From contig JAYMTA010001224.1 of assembly GCA_036897625.1 (NCBI GenBank), positions 1 to 21,087 of the forward strand: a DNA stretch of 21,087 bases. Direction: 5' to 3'. Below are positions 1-10,098 of this stretch, one piece after another. Each line of letters begins with the position of its first letter. The stretch's first letter is position 1. The notes beneath the pieces were generated by a model that was not told the origin of the DNA, searched no databases, and saw only the letters and a list, made by a program, of their open reading frames with translations. The position numbers and the translations under genes are program-made. The stretch comes from Pelargonium cotyledonis. Lineage: Eukaryota; Streptophyta; Magnoliopsida; Geraniales; Geraniaceae.

Positions 1-1079
1 ATCAACAAATGCAATCCGAATCAGACCATTATATTTCATGGCTTTGTAACTTTTTAATTTCATGATCCTATTGTCTTATTTTCTTACCTTTTCTCTTCTT
101 TCATTGCATCTGATATCCTATGTGGGTATAATTAATTGTCTCCCAATTTCCATCGATCACATGGAAAAATAAAACATTTTGTAGTTACAATTAAAAACGT
201 AATGCTAGCTAGAACATAGATTGTTTGATGGATGTAGAAGTAGATATAGCACAACTCACGAAAACTTAATGTAGGAGATGAAATATCGTTGGATCGAGAT
301 GTTAATGTTTAAACTTGTAATATATATTACATTTTGAAGTCCATTGAAAAAGACATTTTATTTTACTAAATTTTATTTTCTTAGTGAGAGTTGTATCAAA
401 ACTACTTTTTTTTTTCTTACTTAGAATTCAAATACTTTGTATCAAAACTAGTTAGAAAAAATGTTTTTTTTAGTGTATTGGAAACAACAATTAGTTAAAT
501 GTTTTCACATCCAAAACCATATTTTCTAACGAGAAATATTTTGAAGGGAATAAATGATGAAACCTAAAATAGTAAAATTAAAGCAAGAAGAAGAAGAAAA
601 AAAAAGACAAGAAGCATATCATTGAGTCAGCAACCTTATAGGCAAGCTGTCAATTTTCCACAATTATTATGTTGATGTTTCAATCTATGTCTTGCAATAA
701 AAACATTTTATTTTAGAGAGAGAATTAATTAATAACTATATATATAAAGTATTTATTGTATTTTTATATATTGGGATTAAATTAATAATTAGCTCTGTTC
801 TTGTGTTGTTGAGACTCGATCTCCAATCTCATGTTGACAAGTTGGGCACAAAATAGTGGCAGAATAGAATTTGGTGCCTCCTAATTCTCTCCAACTTCCA
901 CTATTCCTTCTACTAGCAAGGTATAAACTATAACAAGAATAATCACCTAATACCTTATCCTAATTCTATAATTATATATAGTCTTTACAATATGTATATA
1001 TATCCAAAAGAAATTCAGCTTACTCAAAGCCAACTCAATCATGAGCACCTCGTTAAATTTCACTTATCATGCCCACTCA

Positions 1080-1087
1080 GCATATCC
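1080..1087. promoter_or_regulatory. P1BS-like PHR1 site (distal)
   Basis: The octamer GCATATCC fits the palindromic P1BS consensus GNATATNC bound by PHR1-type MYB-CC factors that control phosphate-starvation genes. It lies about 2.1 kb upstream of the PHO1;H1 start codon. PHO1;H1 in Arabidopsis is known to be induced by phosphate starvation through PHR1. The motif is short and expected by chance in AT-rich DNA, and this copy is far from the gene, so the call is weak. Confidence 0.25.
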
Positions 1088-1247
1088 ACTAAGTAAATTT
1101 ATGATAGTAGAACGATCCGTTAAATTATATTGTTCTTTAATAAAGTGTTACAATCTCATAAACAACATAACTTGTGAAACAAAACAAAAAATATATCAAA
1201 AAATATATTCATTACGACCTCATAATGCATAACCATATCTGAATAAG

Positions 1248-1360
1248 ATGCAAAATAAAATAATTTGAAAATTCGATAAAGAATAACTAAAATGTCCTCC
1301 AGAATACATTAAAATGTGAAACCTTGGAATAAAATGCGAAATAAAACAATATGAAAATTC
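1248..1360. repeat. Diverged tandem duplication (about 86-bp period)
   Basis: The 27-base block 1248-1274 recurs with a few substitutions at 1334-1360, giving a period of 86 bases. Each copy begins ATGC(A/G)AAATAAAA and ends GAAAATTC, and both are preceded by a GAATAA-like run. Divergence between the copies suggests an old duplication. No function is apparent. Confidence 0.5.
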
Positions 1361-1543
1361 TTAGTATTAAAATGACCAAAATACCCATCAAACAGTGGTG
1401 GAGCTAGGAATAGGCCATAATAATTTAGAGGTTCACCCTAACCTGATAAATAACATGTTCTTTTATTATTTAATAGACATTGATGCATGCTCTATTTAGC
1501 AGTGAGTGACATCCCTCATACATACAAGACATGAGTTTAAATA

Positions 1544-1866
1544 GAGCAATGTTATATGTACAAAATTTTGTACAAAAATAGTTGTACAAAATAATGTGTC
1601 AATGAATGAAGCATGACACATCAAATATTATAGTGGTGACTTGGCCGAGTCACAATGCGCCACGTGTGCAGTGTGTCTAATAAACCGGGCGCTCCGTGCC
1701 AGAAATTCATGGGAGGGTGGTGGTATCATATACGTCGGGTTATTATTCGTTAAAATTAATTTTTAACTACAAAAATACGTAAAAGAAAAAAACAGTTGCC
1801 ACGTAGATTGCCACGTCATTTTGTACAAAAAATTTTGTACAAAATTTAGGATATTTAGCATTTCTC
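1544..1866. mobile_element. Mutator-type MITE with 9-bp target duplication
   Basis: A 323-bp non-coding element is flanked on both sides by the identical 9-mer GTTTAAATA (1535-1543 and 1867-1875). A 9-bp target duplication is diagnostic of Mutator-like elements. The ends are imperfect inverted repeats: the left begins GAGCAATGTTAT and the reverse complement of the right begins GAGAAATGCTAA. Both then run into several copies of TGTACAAAA. Inside lies a perfect 8-bp inverted repeat, ATGTGTCA at 1594-1601 and TGACACAT at 1614-1621. No transposase frame is present, so it is a MITE that would need a transposase in trans. It also carries ACGT-core motifs: a CACGTG around 1660 and two GCCACGT copies at about 1798-1816. 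Confidence 0.85.
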
Positions 1867-2633
1867 GTTTAAATAACTCCTAAAATTATAAAATGCACTC
1901 TCCTCCACTTCCTCCAAACGATCTCATAATGAGAAAATATGGCATATGCATTGAACGAAACTAATTGTGTTATTGTTCATTGACCTGAGCTCTTCGTTAT
2001 TTTGGAACGAAAAAAATTCAGTTCAATTCGTAAATTAATATCAGTATCCAAACTCAAATTAAAGTGATCATTAGCCTTCATATGTACATATATTCGTATG
2101 CTTGATTTGCTAACAGGAATTATCTTTTTAGATAGATTATCCAGAGTATAATTCCACTCATACAAGTATATAACTATACATGTAATTATCAAATTATACC
2201 CCCAAAAAGTGCACATTTTTTTAAGTTCATTGCATCACGTATACTTATTTTTAGTTACTATATTTTTATATGCTATTGTCTAGCCTAGACTCATATTGGA
2301 GCCTAAAATAAGAAGTGGTGATGATGATTTACTTTTTTTATATATTGACAAAGAAAAAGGAAGTGAAGATGGTGTTTTGATTAATTTAATTAGAAAAACT
2401 TTGTTCAATGATTGGATACATGAATTGTTTAAAGTTTCAACTTATTCTGATAGATTTCAAAATTGCCCCAAATCTATGACTCCCTCTTATAATATTATTG
2501 CTTGATGACACAAATATGATATAGTTTCAAAATTCGGCGCAATTAAATTTAACAGATGTTTTTAAAAAAGTTTCTATTCGAATTAATTACAATCTGTTTT
2601 AAAATTATAACTGCAACATATGTCATTCTGATT
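1867..2633. other. Intergenic upstream DNA of PHO1;H1
   Basis: No complete gene is seen. A 69-codon frame at 2296-2505 (+) has fairly protein-like composition but no ATG at its left edge, no recognised domain and no obvious splice partners. A 79-codon frame at 1977-2216 (-) is likewise unrecognised. Both could be gene relics or chance. A P1BS-like octamer lies at 1942-1949. Confidence 0.5.
1942..1949. promoter_or_regulatory. P1BS-like PHR1 site (proximal)
   Basis: GCATATGC matches GNATATNC and is itself a perfect palindrome. It lies about 1.2 kb upstream of the PHO1;H1 start codon and just right of the MITE. It is the better placed of the two P1BS-like octamers for PHR1 control of this gene. 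The motif match is seen in the sequence; the regulatory role is inferred from the family. Confidence 0.35.
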
Positions 2634-2920
2634 TTATATTATCCTTGCATATATTCGCACCACCCAACTTTTGAGGATTTTCCGGTGGCCGGGGACCGTT
2701 CAACTTTCCGGCTAACCTCACCAAATTCAATACTATATGTTTATGACTGTCAAAGTGAATAAGTTAAACCTTTCTTTTTAATTTTAATAATTCATATTTA
2801 TATTATATCCTTGCATAACTTTTCACCACCCCAACTTTCGAGAATTTACCGGTGGCCGGACCGGCCAACTTTCCGGCCAGTTACCTCACCAAACCACTAT
2901 GCTATGACCTCCCAAGTGGA
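2634..2920. repeat. Promoter-proximal tandem duplication with CCGG-rich core
   Basis: Two diverged copies of a roughly 120-bp unit stand head to tail at about 2634-2758 and 2800-2920, offset by 161-168 bases. Shared landmarks in order are ATCCTTGCAT (2641 and 2807), CCGGTGGCC (2682 and 2849), CAACTTTCCGG (2701 and 2866), CCTCACCAAA (2716 and 2884) and TATGAC (2742 and 2903). The second copy contains the near-palindrome GGCCGGACCGGCC (2854-2866), which is broken in the first. The second copy ends about 80 bases before the likely TATA box of PHO1;H1, so it may be part of the promoter. Confidence 0.8.
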
Positions 2921-2997
2921 CAGTATCAAGTGCAATGGATATTTTGGAATGTGCTGTATAGCATCCACATCAATCAAAAATTCCTTTTTTTTCCTCC

Positions 2998-3004
2998 ATA
3001 AATA
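2998..3004 (+). promoter_or_regulatory. Probable TATA box of PHO1;H1
   Basis: ATAAATA lies 165-171 bases before the start codon. It predicts a transcription start near 3030 and a leader of about 140 bases, which is CT- and ACAAA-rich and contains no ATG before 3169. Several other AT-rich runs exist farther upstream, so this is the best placed candidate rather than a certain one. Confidence 0.4.
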
Positions 3005-3168
3005 TTGTGTTCTTGGTCTTCAATTGAACACACTCTCACAAACTCTCAAGCCTAGAGAGAGACTCACACAACACTCAAAACACAAAACACAAAACACTTC
3101 CATTTCTTGGTACCTTTTTTCTCTTTCATTCTAGCTTTCAAGAAACAAGTAAGTGAAGGAAAAAAAAA

Positions 3169-6100
3169 ATGGTGAAGTTCTCTAAGCAATTTGAGGGGCA
3201 GCTTGTGCCAGAATGGAAAGAGGCCTTTGTTGATTATTGGAAACTCAAGAAAGGTCTCAAGAAAATCCATCTTCTTGACACCAACAACACTACTAAAAGT
3301 TCCAATCCACATAGCTTCTTGCCAAGCACCATCTTGTCCTCTCTGAGGAAGATTTCACTATTTGGACATCCACACAGAGACCATCATGGAGCCATTCAAG
3401 TATATATACTGATATACATACACTTTTGTTATGAAAAATGCATGAAATTTAAAGCTTCTTGTGCTCAAATGTGATGTGTTTGTGTTATGTTTTCAGGTTC
3501 ACAAGAAACTTGCATCCTCAGCTAGCAAGAATGACATGTATGAGACTGAGCTGTTGGAGCAGTTTGCTGATACTGATGCAGCCAAGGAATTTTTCTCATG
3601 TTTGGACCTTCAACTCAACAAAGTCAATCAATTCTACAAAAAAAAGGAGAAGGAGTTCTTGGATAGAGGCCATTCGCTTAGAGAACAGATGCAGATTCTC
3701 ATTCAGCTCAAGACCGCTCTTCGCGGTACTAAAGGAGCTAATTCCTCCCAAGAAGACTCCAGAGAAGATCCTTCCATTTCTTGCACCATATCCTGTGGTA
3801 CATAATACAAATCATGACTCACATTGTTGTAAAAAACAGTGTTATGGCCAAAATCTTTATTCTTGTGCTGATCTTTACATTTGGTTTGTGCAGAAGAGGA
3901 GTCTATTAGGGGTTGCAGGATAGAAGAGGAGGTTGTGCTAGAAGACAACATTTCAAATGATGTCCCATTCACTGAGTCAATGACAGAGAAAAGAGATGAT
4001 ATAAAGCTTAGGACACTCTCAGGCCATGTCTTTAAGTGTCAAGGCAAGAACTTGAAGATCAACATTCCATTGACGAATCCTACTCGCACCTTCTCCGCTA
4101 TCAGTTACTTGGTTCGGGGAGATTCAGCTAACCCTTCCTCCAAGAAGTGCTCTTCTGATGGAAGCAAGCTTCATATCAACAAAACAAAGCTTCATCATGC
4201 AGAGAAAATGATCAGAGGAGCTTTCACTGAGCTCTACAAGGGCCTTGGCTACCTCAAAACTTATAGGTATATGTGATGATCATTATCAGCCCAAGCTCGA
4301 AAAGATTTATGAAAACTTTGCTTAGCATTTGTGGGTTTGTGTTTCTTGCAGGAACTTGAACATGCTTGCTTTTATTAAGATCTTGAAGAAGTTTGATAAA
4401 GTGAGCCTTCACTTCCCTATTTATAGTCTTTTTTAGTTTCTTTGTGAATTTTCATTGAGTTTGTTGGCTAAAGAAAAGGGTTTTTTCGCCTTTCGGTTCT
4501 TTCCTCAGGTCACTGGAAAACAAGTGCTTCCTATATATTTAAAAGTTGTCGAAAGCTCCTATTTCAACGGCTCAGACAAGGTACATATAATCACAAATAT
4601 ATCTCTTAGTGTCAAACATGCCTAACCATATTACAGGAAATTTACATTTCATTGGATGAGAAAATATTACAATCACAAGGATGTTTGAGATGTTTGCCAC
4701 TAGTCCTTATCATTGTATTCACCGACAAAACCATGTCCTCGACTCTAGAGTTTATGTCTGCACAATGAACAGCATTAGTGTTACAATTATGTGTCATTTC
4801 GATGCTTATCGACGAGTCTCTCAAATGACAGGTTATGAAGTTAGCAGATGAAGTAGAGGAGCTATTCATCAAACATTTTGCAGAAGATGATAAGAGAAAG
4901 GCCATGAAATACCTTAAACCGCATCATCGTAAAGAATCCCATGCTGTCACTTACTTCATTGGTGAGTTCTTTAACTAATCAGCCAAATTAGGACTCGTAA
5001 CGACGAAGAATTAGTGTTGTTTAAGTCTTTTGGTAAAGAACTGTTCTTGAAAAGAAAAGAAAAAAAGTATGGACTATGTACTATAGACCCATTAGGCCAC
5101 TTTTATTTTTGGTGGGTGATAAAGCTCTTGAAGTCCCATATATGTATGCCATTAGCATGACTTGAGACAAAACTCGCCGTACTGGTTTTGAACCTTAAAA
5201 AGCTTGCATCAACAGCTTCAGGTTTTCGCATTGGTGTGTGGCTCCAACCTTGTACACATCTCACATGGACACTTTCATATCTGTAAAGCACTTGGTGTCA
5301 CTTGTCTGTCAGATACTTAGAAAAAAAGTTACTACACAAAATCTTTAGGATTGTGTAAAGTTACTATCCAGAATTAGCTCACAAGTTACCATTTGATTAG
5401 CATTTTATTGTACTAATTAGTGTTCTAATTCTTGAAAAACAACCAGGTTTGTTCACTGGATGCTTCGTTGCGCTCTTAGCCGGATATGTCATCATGGCTC
5501 ACATCACAGGAATGTACAGACAACAAAGAGACACTGTCTATATGGAAACAGTCTACCCTGTCCTTAGGCAAGAATCCTTCAAAGAAAACATCAAGATTTG
5601 CTCTCATACGCGTAAAAAAAGACGCTAACAAAACGATTTTCTTTGCCATTTCAGCATGTTCAGCCTCTTGTTTCTACACTTCTTCCTCTATGGATGCAAC
5701 ATTTTCATGTGGAGAAAGACGCGAATCAACTACGCCTTCATCTTTGAGCTGGCTCCGACCAAGGAGCTTAAGTACAGAGATGTGTTCTTGATTTGTACCA
5801 CATCAATGTCTCTTGTGGTTGGTGTCATGTTTGTTCACTTGACACTAATAGCAAAAGGGTACTCATATTCCCAAGTTCAAGCCATCCCTGGACTCTTGTG
5901 CCTGGTACTAATTTCTTGATCTCAGCGCGTTTTTACACGAACTGATGTTTCTTTTTTCAAGAAACCTAACTCATTTGCTCTTTTGTGTACAGTTCTTCTT
6001 GCTAGTCCTTGTTTGCCCCTTCAAAATCTTCTACCAATCAAGCCGGTTTCGCTTCCTTAGTGCCATTAGAAACACTGTCTTGTCACCTCTCTACAAGGTT

Positions 6101-7263
6101 GTCATGCTAGACTTCTTCTTGGCAGATCAGCTATGCAGTCAAGTGAGTTCAGTAACTAAAAATATGCTCTTTTTTCTTGTCTTAAACCATTAGAATCACC
6201 TATTTATAGTAACAAAACTGTTGTTTCTACAGGTTCCAACTCTCAGGAATCTTGAATATGTAGCATGTTACTACATAACAGGAAGCTTCGAAACTCAGGA
6301 CTATGGATATTGCATGAGAGCTACGCATTACCGCGATCTTGCCTACGCGGTGTCCTTCTTGCCGTACTATTGGAGAGCAATGCAAGTATGGTGTTTTAGC
6401 TCAGCTCTTGATTGGTCGTTTGCTTGGAAATTTTAGTGTCGTTTTCTTGTTTTTTCGATTTTCTTATGCTTCAATCTTGATTGGATTGCAGTGTGCTAGG
6501 CGCTGGTTCGACGAAGGAGAGATGAGCCATCTGGTGAATCTTGGGAAATATGTGTCAGCAATGTTAGCAGCAGGAGCTAAAGTGGCTTATGAGAGGGAAA
6601 AAAGTGTGGGATGGTTGTGCCTTCTTGTGGTCATGTCAAGTGCTGCAACAGTTTATCAGTTGTATTGGGACTTTGTTAAGGATTGGGGTTTGCTACAAAT
6701 GAACTCCAAGAACCCTTGGCTAAGAAATGATCTAATTCTTCGCCGAAAGATCATTTACTACTTCTCCATGGTATAGTTTATAGCTCTCCTTCAAATCATT
6801 TTTATCACAAAACTTGAAGTTTTTTTATGTTCTGATATTGGTAAACATAATGGTCACTCGGTGAACATGTTCTTGAAAGATGCTGATAAGGCCATTTCAT
6901 AGTTCTAATGAAACTCTGGTGTGTCATGTCATTGCAGGGACTAAATCTTGTTCTGAGGCTTGCTTGGTTACAAACTGTCCTCCATTCGAGTTTCGGAAAT
7001 GTTGATTATAGAGTAACTAGCCTATTTTTAGCAGCTCTTGAAGTCATAAGAAGAGGGCAGTGGAATTTTTACAGGTAAATTCATAAAAACTGAACAAAAC
7101 TCTATTTTCTTGGCCAACACTGTCATTTCCAAGTGGTCACTAACAAGCAAATTGTGGGAATTGATGGTACAGATTGGAGAATGAGCATCTAAACAATGCT
7201 GGCAAGTTCAGGGCAGTCAAGACAGTGCCACTACCATTCCATGAAGTGGATGAGGAAGATTGA
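3169..7263 (+). CDS. PHO1;H1: PHO1-family SPX-EXS phosphate exporter, 13 exons
   Basis: This multi-pass membrane protein is predicted to export inorganic phosphate, in the PHO1 family for xylem loading. Exons: 3169-3399, 3497-3797, 3894-4266, 4352-4400, 4509-4580, 4832-4961, 5447-5567, 5655-5904, 5993-6142, 6233-6385, 6492-6770, 6938-7074, 7173-7263. They join in frame to 778 aa, close to the roughly 780 aa usual for PHO1. The SPX domain covers about residues 1-340: it starts with the typical MVKFSK and ends in the Lys-rich helix KILKKFDK (311-318), part of the inositol-pyrophosphate binding surface. Membrane segments begin near residues 386 (exon 7) and 427 (exon 8). The EXS domain spans about 560-765, with [10 protein letters not shown] at the end of exon 10 and a C-terminal NEHLNN segment. 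The intron after exon 7 begins with GC instead of GT. The start codon is the first ATG after the likely TATA box. PHO1 and PHO1;H1 are close paralogues; PHO1;H1 is preferred because of its neighbours. Confidence 0.95.
5568..5654 (+). other. GC-AG intron 7 of PHO1;H1
   Basis: The exon 7/intron border reads CTTAG|GCAAGA and the acceptor reads CATTTCAG|CATGTT. Joining there makes a Ser codon (AG + C) and keeps the conserved protein continuous. No GT in the vicinity gives the same frame. GC donors are a known minor class spliced by the U2 spliceosome and usually have strong AG|GCAAG context, as here. Confidence 0.85.
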
Positions 7264-8007
7264 TGCAGGATTTGGTTCCAAGAACTCGATTCGATTCGAG
7301 TCGATTTGCTGTACATCTAATTTGTTGTTATCTGATAAAATGTTCCAAGAAAAAAGGAATTTTGTCCTTGTGAACAAGTTGGTGTAGCAAAAATGCTGCA
7401 TCAACTTGGATGTTATTATTTATTGACAGTAGGGTTAATTTGGGTAATTTTTAGAAGTTCATACTTGTACACAGAAATTGGCAATCTTGCGAAAGAAGTA
7501 ATGCAAAGTGAAAATGGTGTTGATATTTATTTATGACCTCAAATGTTTTGTGTTGAGGTGTATGACCAAACAATTCTTAACGACACAACTATTCATTTTG
7601 TTCCGTATTGGTTGGCGTGACGTAACAATTTAGCACGTATAAATAATTAAGTTTAAAATAACACATTTTAATATATTTATCCTCTTAAATTATACGATTG
7701 ACGTTTGAATCGGTATGTTTGAAAAATTACATTTTTATTTTTAAATTTGTCCAATAAACAAGTTAGACGAGTTAAATGTGCTCGGCATAAAACCGACTCA
7801 TTTATTATATGGGTTGAGTTAGTCAACGTAAAGCCGAACCTACTTAAATCCGACTAGGTTAGTCCTACTTTGACACACTATTTTAAGAGATAAGTCTCAA
7901 GCTTGAAATTACAAAAGTACCCTTTATGAAAATGAACAGACTTACAAACCTACTGTTTCATGACCGATAAAGGTATGCATTGTTGGGGATGAAAATGCAA
8001 ATCAACA
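7264..8007. other. Intergenic DNA between PHO1;H1 and the zinc-finger gene
   Basis: The first few hundred bases are likely the PHO1;H1 3' UTR and poly(A) region, with AT-rich runs such as TTATTATTTATTGA near 7411-7424. The remainder would carry the promoter of the downstream gene. Around 7760-7870 are repeated GACT/AGTC-like words (for example CCGACTCA and CCGACTAGG) that may be decayed repeat DNA. Two out-of-frame ATGs stand 19 and 13 bases before the next start codon. No gene is seen. Confidence 0.5.
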
Positions 8008-9835
8008 ATGGCAGTAACTGCTACCATCAGTGTCTCTCCCGCCAAATTGTTCCTCTCTTCTCCGACGTTTAGGGCACAGCAGCAACCCATTACCAAGCGT
8101 CCAAGCCCTAATTTTTACAGACCTTTTGTGTCTACCAGAACAAACCCTACAGCTACTGCAACTCTTAGAGTGTCCAGGTCTGCTACCTGGAAAAACACCT
8201 TCTTGGGTTTTGCTTTTTTCTCGCTTTTCTCTTCTGGGTTATTCTTGATTTCCGTTTTAGCTTCATAAATTTTGATTCTTTTAAGCTAAAACACAGTTCT
8301 TCGTTTTCAGATTGGGAATTTCTGATGTTACAGCGGCAACACCAAAGCGTGTGTTTCGAGTACTGGCAGCTTCTGAGCTTGGGGATGGTGATTCTGAGAC
8401 ACCAGAGTCGGGACTTGACAATTCGAATGAGGTTTGTGGTAATAAAATTCTGTCTTTAGCTCAATTGATGGAAGTTTGGATGTTGTATTGGTTTGAAGAA
8501 ATTTTTTTGTTTTGATTTGTACGATGTTTTGTGGTTAATTTCCATCAACTGTATTTGTGATTATAAACAACCTGCATTTACCAATTTCCAGTTGCTCTTA
8601 TGTGTGGTCACTATTCTGGATGTTACTTCTTGTAAGCTGTGTGTGACATGAGTTAAGTTTTTGTAAGTAGGTAGCTAAAAGAAAATATGACAGATTTGGG
8701 ATATGGAATTTAGTGAAAACTGGAGGTGAAGTTGGGCATTGGTCGTTGTTTGGAACTTGAAGTAAATTGAATTCAGACATTAGTCATAAAATATCTAAAA
8801 CAGTGTTTTAAAATCGATATGGAAGCGGTGTCGATTTGTGTTGCTCCCGATATGCCAATAGTTCTAGTTCACATGTCCTACCATAATCATTAAGGATTGG
8901 AACCATGTTGCTCTTTGTAACAGCTTAACAAATTGAGCAGTCCAAGTGTTTCCTTATCACATTCTCCCTCCTGTACTGTTTATTATCATTGACATTCAAA
9001 TCAAGGAATAATAATAGGATTTGGGTGAGACGGTGAGACGAGTCATCTTATGTTCTCAATTTTGTCAGTTTGTGTTGTTATAGGGTGAGATGAGTCTTCG
9101 TATGTCCTTTGTTCTATTCGGTTAAAAGTGACCTGTGCATTGCCATTTAACATATCGCGTGTTAGGCAATGTCTACTTCAAAGGAATGGATTGAATGGAA
9201 ATCATATTCCATTATTGAGTGAAAGTGTGTATGCCTTTGGCATTTTATTTCCCTAGTATGCTTTACGTGACACCAGCAATCGAAATTGCATATTTGTTGT
9301 TCGAAAACCGGTTTGGAGTTAGAATGGAATTCCGCTCGTTGTTGGGTGGAATGGGAACTTTCTTGAGAGATACATATACCATGTGTGTTGTATCTGTCTA
9401 AACAGTATCTTTAAGCTACATATTAAGTTACTTCATCATTCTTAGTATCTTATTTATTCTTGCTTTTAAGTTCCACTTTCACTGTCTTCTTTAATTTGTT
9501 TTTCATTTTTCCATGTCCTGCAGGGTGCAACTATTGACTTGAAATTCCCTAGAAGACGATTGCTTGTTCAGTTTACGTGCAATTCATGCGGCGAAAGAAC
9601 AAAGAGGCTAGTAAACCGATTAGCCTATGAGCGAGGGACTGTTTTTGTGCAGGTACGTATTCATTTGTTGATTGCCATCATGTTATGATATGTGCTCAAC
9701 TCACAAACTCCCATATCTTTTCATCAGTGTGCAGGATGTCTACAGCATCACAAATTAGTCGACAATCTTGGCCTTGTGGTTGAGTATGACTTTCGAGGGG
9801 AGATCAATGTAGACCTGAAGACAGATCAAGTTTGA
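8008..9835 (+). CDS. Plastid DNL-type (Zim17/HEP) zinc-finger protein, 4 exons
   Basis: This is a probable Hsp70-escort protein; relatives keep organellar Hsp70 soluble and bind zinc through a DNL-type finger. Exons 8008-8177, 8311-8431, 9524-9652 and 9728-9835 join in frame to 175 aa. The first 45-50 residues are rich in Ser, Thr, Pro and Arg and poor in acidic residues, as in a chloroplast transit peptide. The conserved part starts near residue 98. The two zinc knuckles are Cys116/Cys119 and Cys141/Cys144, separated by 21 residues, followed by the family signature DNLG at 152-155. The intron before exon 4 falls exactly before Cys141. Intron 2 is long (1092 bases). The start is the ATG that opens the transit peptide; the two earlier ATGs are out of frame. 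The likely Arabidopsis counterpart by position is At1g68730. A mitochondrial destination cannot be excluded from the sequence. Confidence 0.92.
8432..9523 (+). other. Long intron 2 of the DNL zinc-finger gene
   Basis: This 1092-base intron starts GTTTGT and ends TCCTGCAG. It contains an imperfect direct repeat: GGTGAGACGAGTC near 9032 and GGTGAGATGAGTC near 9084, each followed by a related T-rich stretch. Around 9180-9360 are several GGAATGGA-type words suggestive of an old transposon insertion, but no ends were resolved. No exon-like conserved frame was recognised. Confidence 0.6.
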
Positions 9836-10098
9836 TATGTGACCATAAACATGTTATAGTGTTTTTTTTTTTCCTGTTAAGATTGGTGTGCTGGTTTTTT
9901 TAATTCGCAACTCATTCTAAGTCATCAAATATTGATATCAAGAATGAATTGAAACGCAAAAATATTGTTAATCTAACAAGTTATTCTTCGTATTGCTGTG
10001 AATTTTTCGGATATAGCTGTACATGTGAAATAATCATCTCTTTTTTCAATTAAATTATTAAACCCTTGCTCTTATGAAAATAAGATCTTCTTGAAATA
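9836..10098. other. Convergent 3' intergenic region
   Basis: The zinc-finger gene (+) and the AGP gene (-) end toward each other here, with 263 bases between their stop codons. The DNA is AT-rich, with a T9 run near 9862 and AATTAAATTATTAAA near 10048. Both poly(A) sites must lie in this interval, so the two 3' UTRs may overlap. No further gene is seen. Confidence 0.6.

Larger units (their letters stand above)
1..1543. other. AT-rich intergenic DNA, no gene seen
   Basis: No supportable gene is visible. The only sizeable open frame, at 1041-1232, has AT-driven codon use and no recognisable motif. The stretch contains a 14-bp direct repeat (TTGTATCAAAACTA at 391-404 and 437-450), TA-rich runs near 735-780 and 970-1005, and a diverged tandem duplication around 1248-1360. 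A P1BS-like octamer lies at 1080-1087 and is listed separately. The stretch around 1395-1500 has the feel of old transposon sequence, but no ends could be defined. Confidence 0.6.

Noticed and set aside
1390..1420. GTGGTGGAGCTAGGA word often seen near plant retroelements
   Set aside because: Too short by itself; no element ends, target duplication or coding domain could be found.
1977..2216. 79-codon minus-strand frame
   Set aside because: No recognised motif, AT-rich residues dominate, and no promoter or splice support was found.
2935..2961. Short uORF-like ATG...TAG (8 codons) before PHO1;H1
   Set aside because: It lies upstream of the likely TATA box, so it is probably not in the mRNA; the predicted leader has no ATG.
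3064..3312. 82-codon minus-strand frame across the PHO1;H1 start
   Set aside because: It is antisense to the leader and SPX exon, with low-complexity Lys/Phe runs and no homology that I recognise.
5486..5791. 101-codon + frame overlapping PHO1;H1 exons 7 and 8
   Set aside because: It is an alternative frame of conserved PHO1;H1 coding sequence and has no recognisable product.
9032..9108. Direct repeat in the zinc-finger gene intron as a transposon end
   Set aside because: Only about 13 bases match well, with no inverted partner or target duplication.
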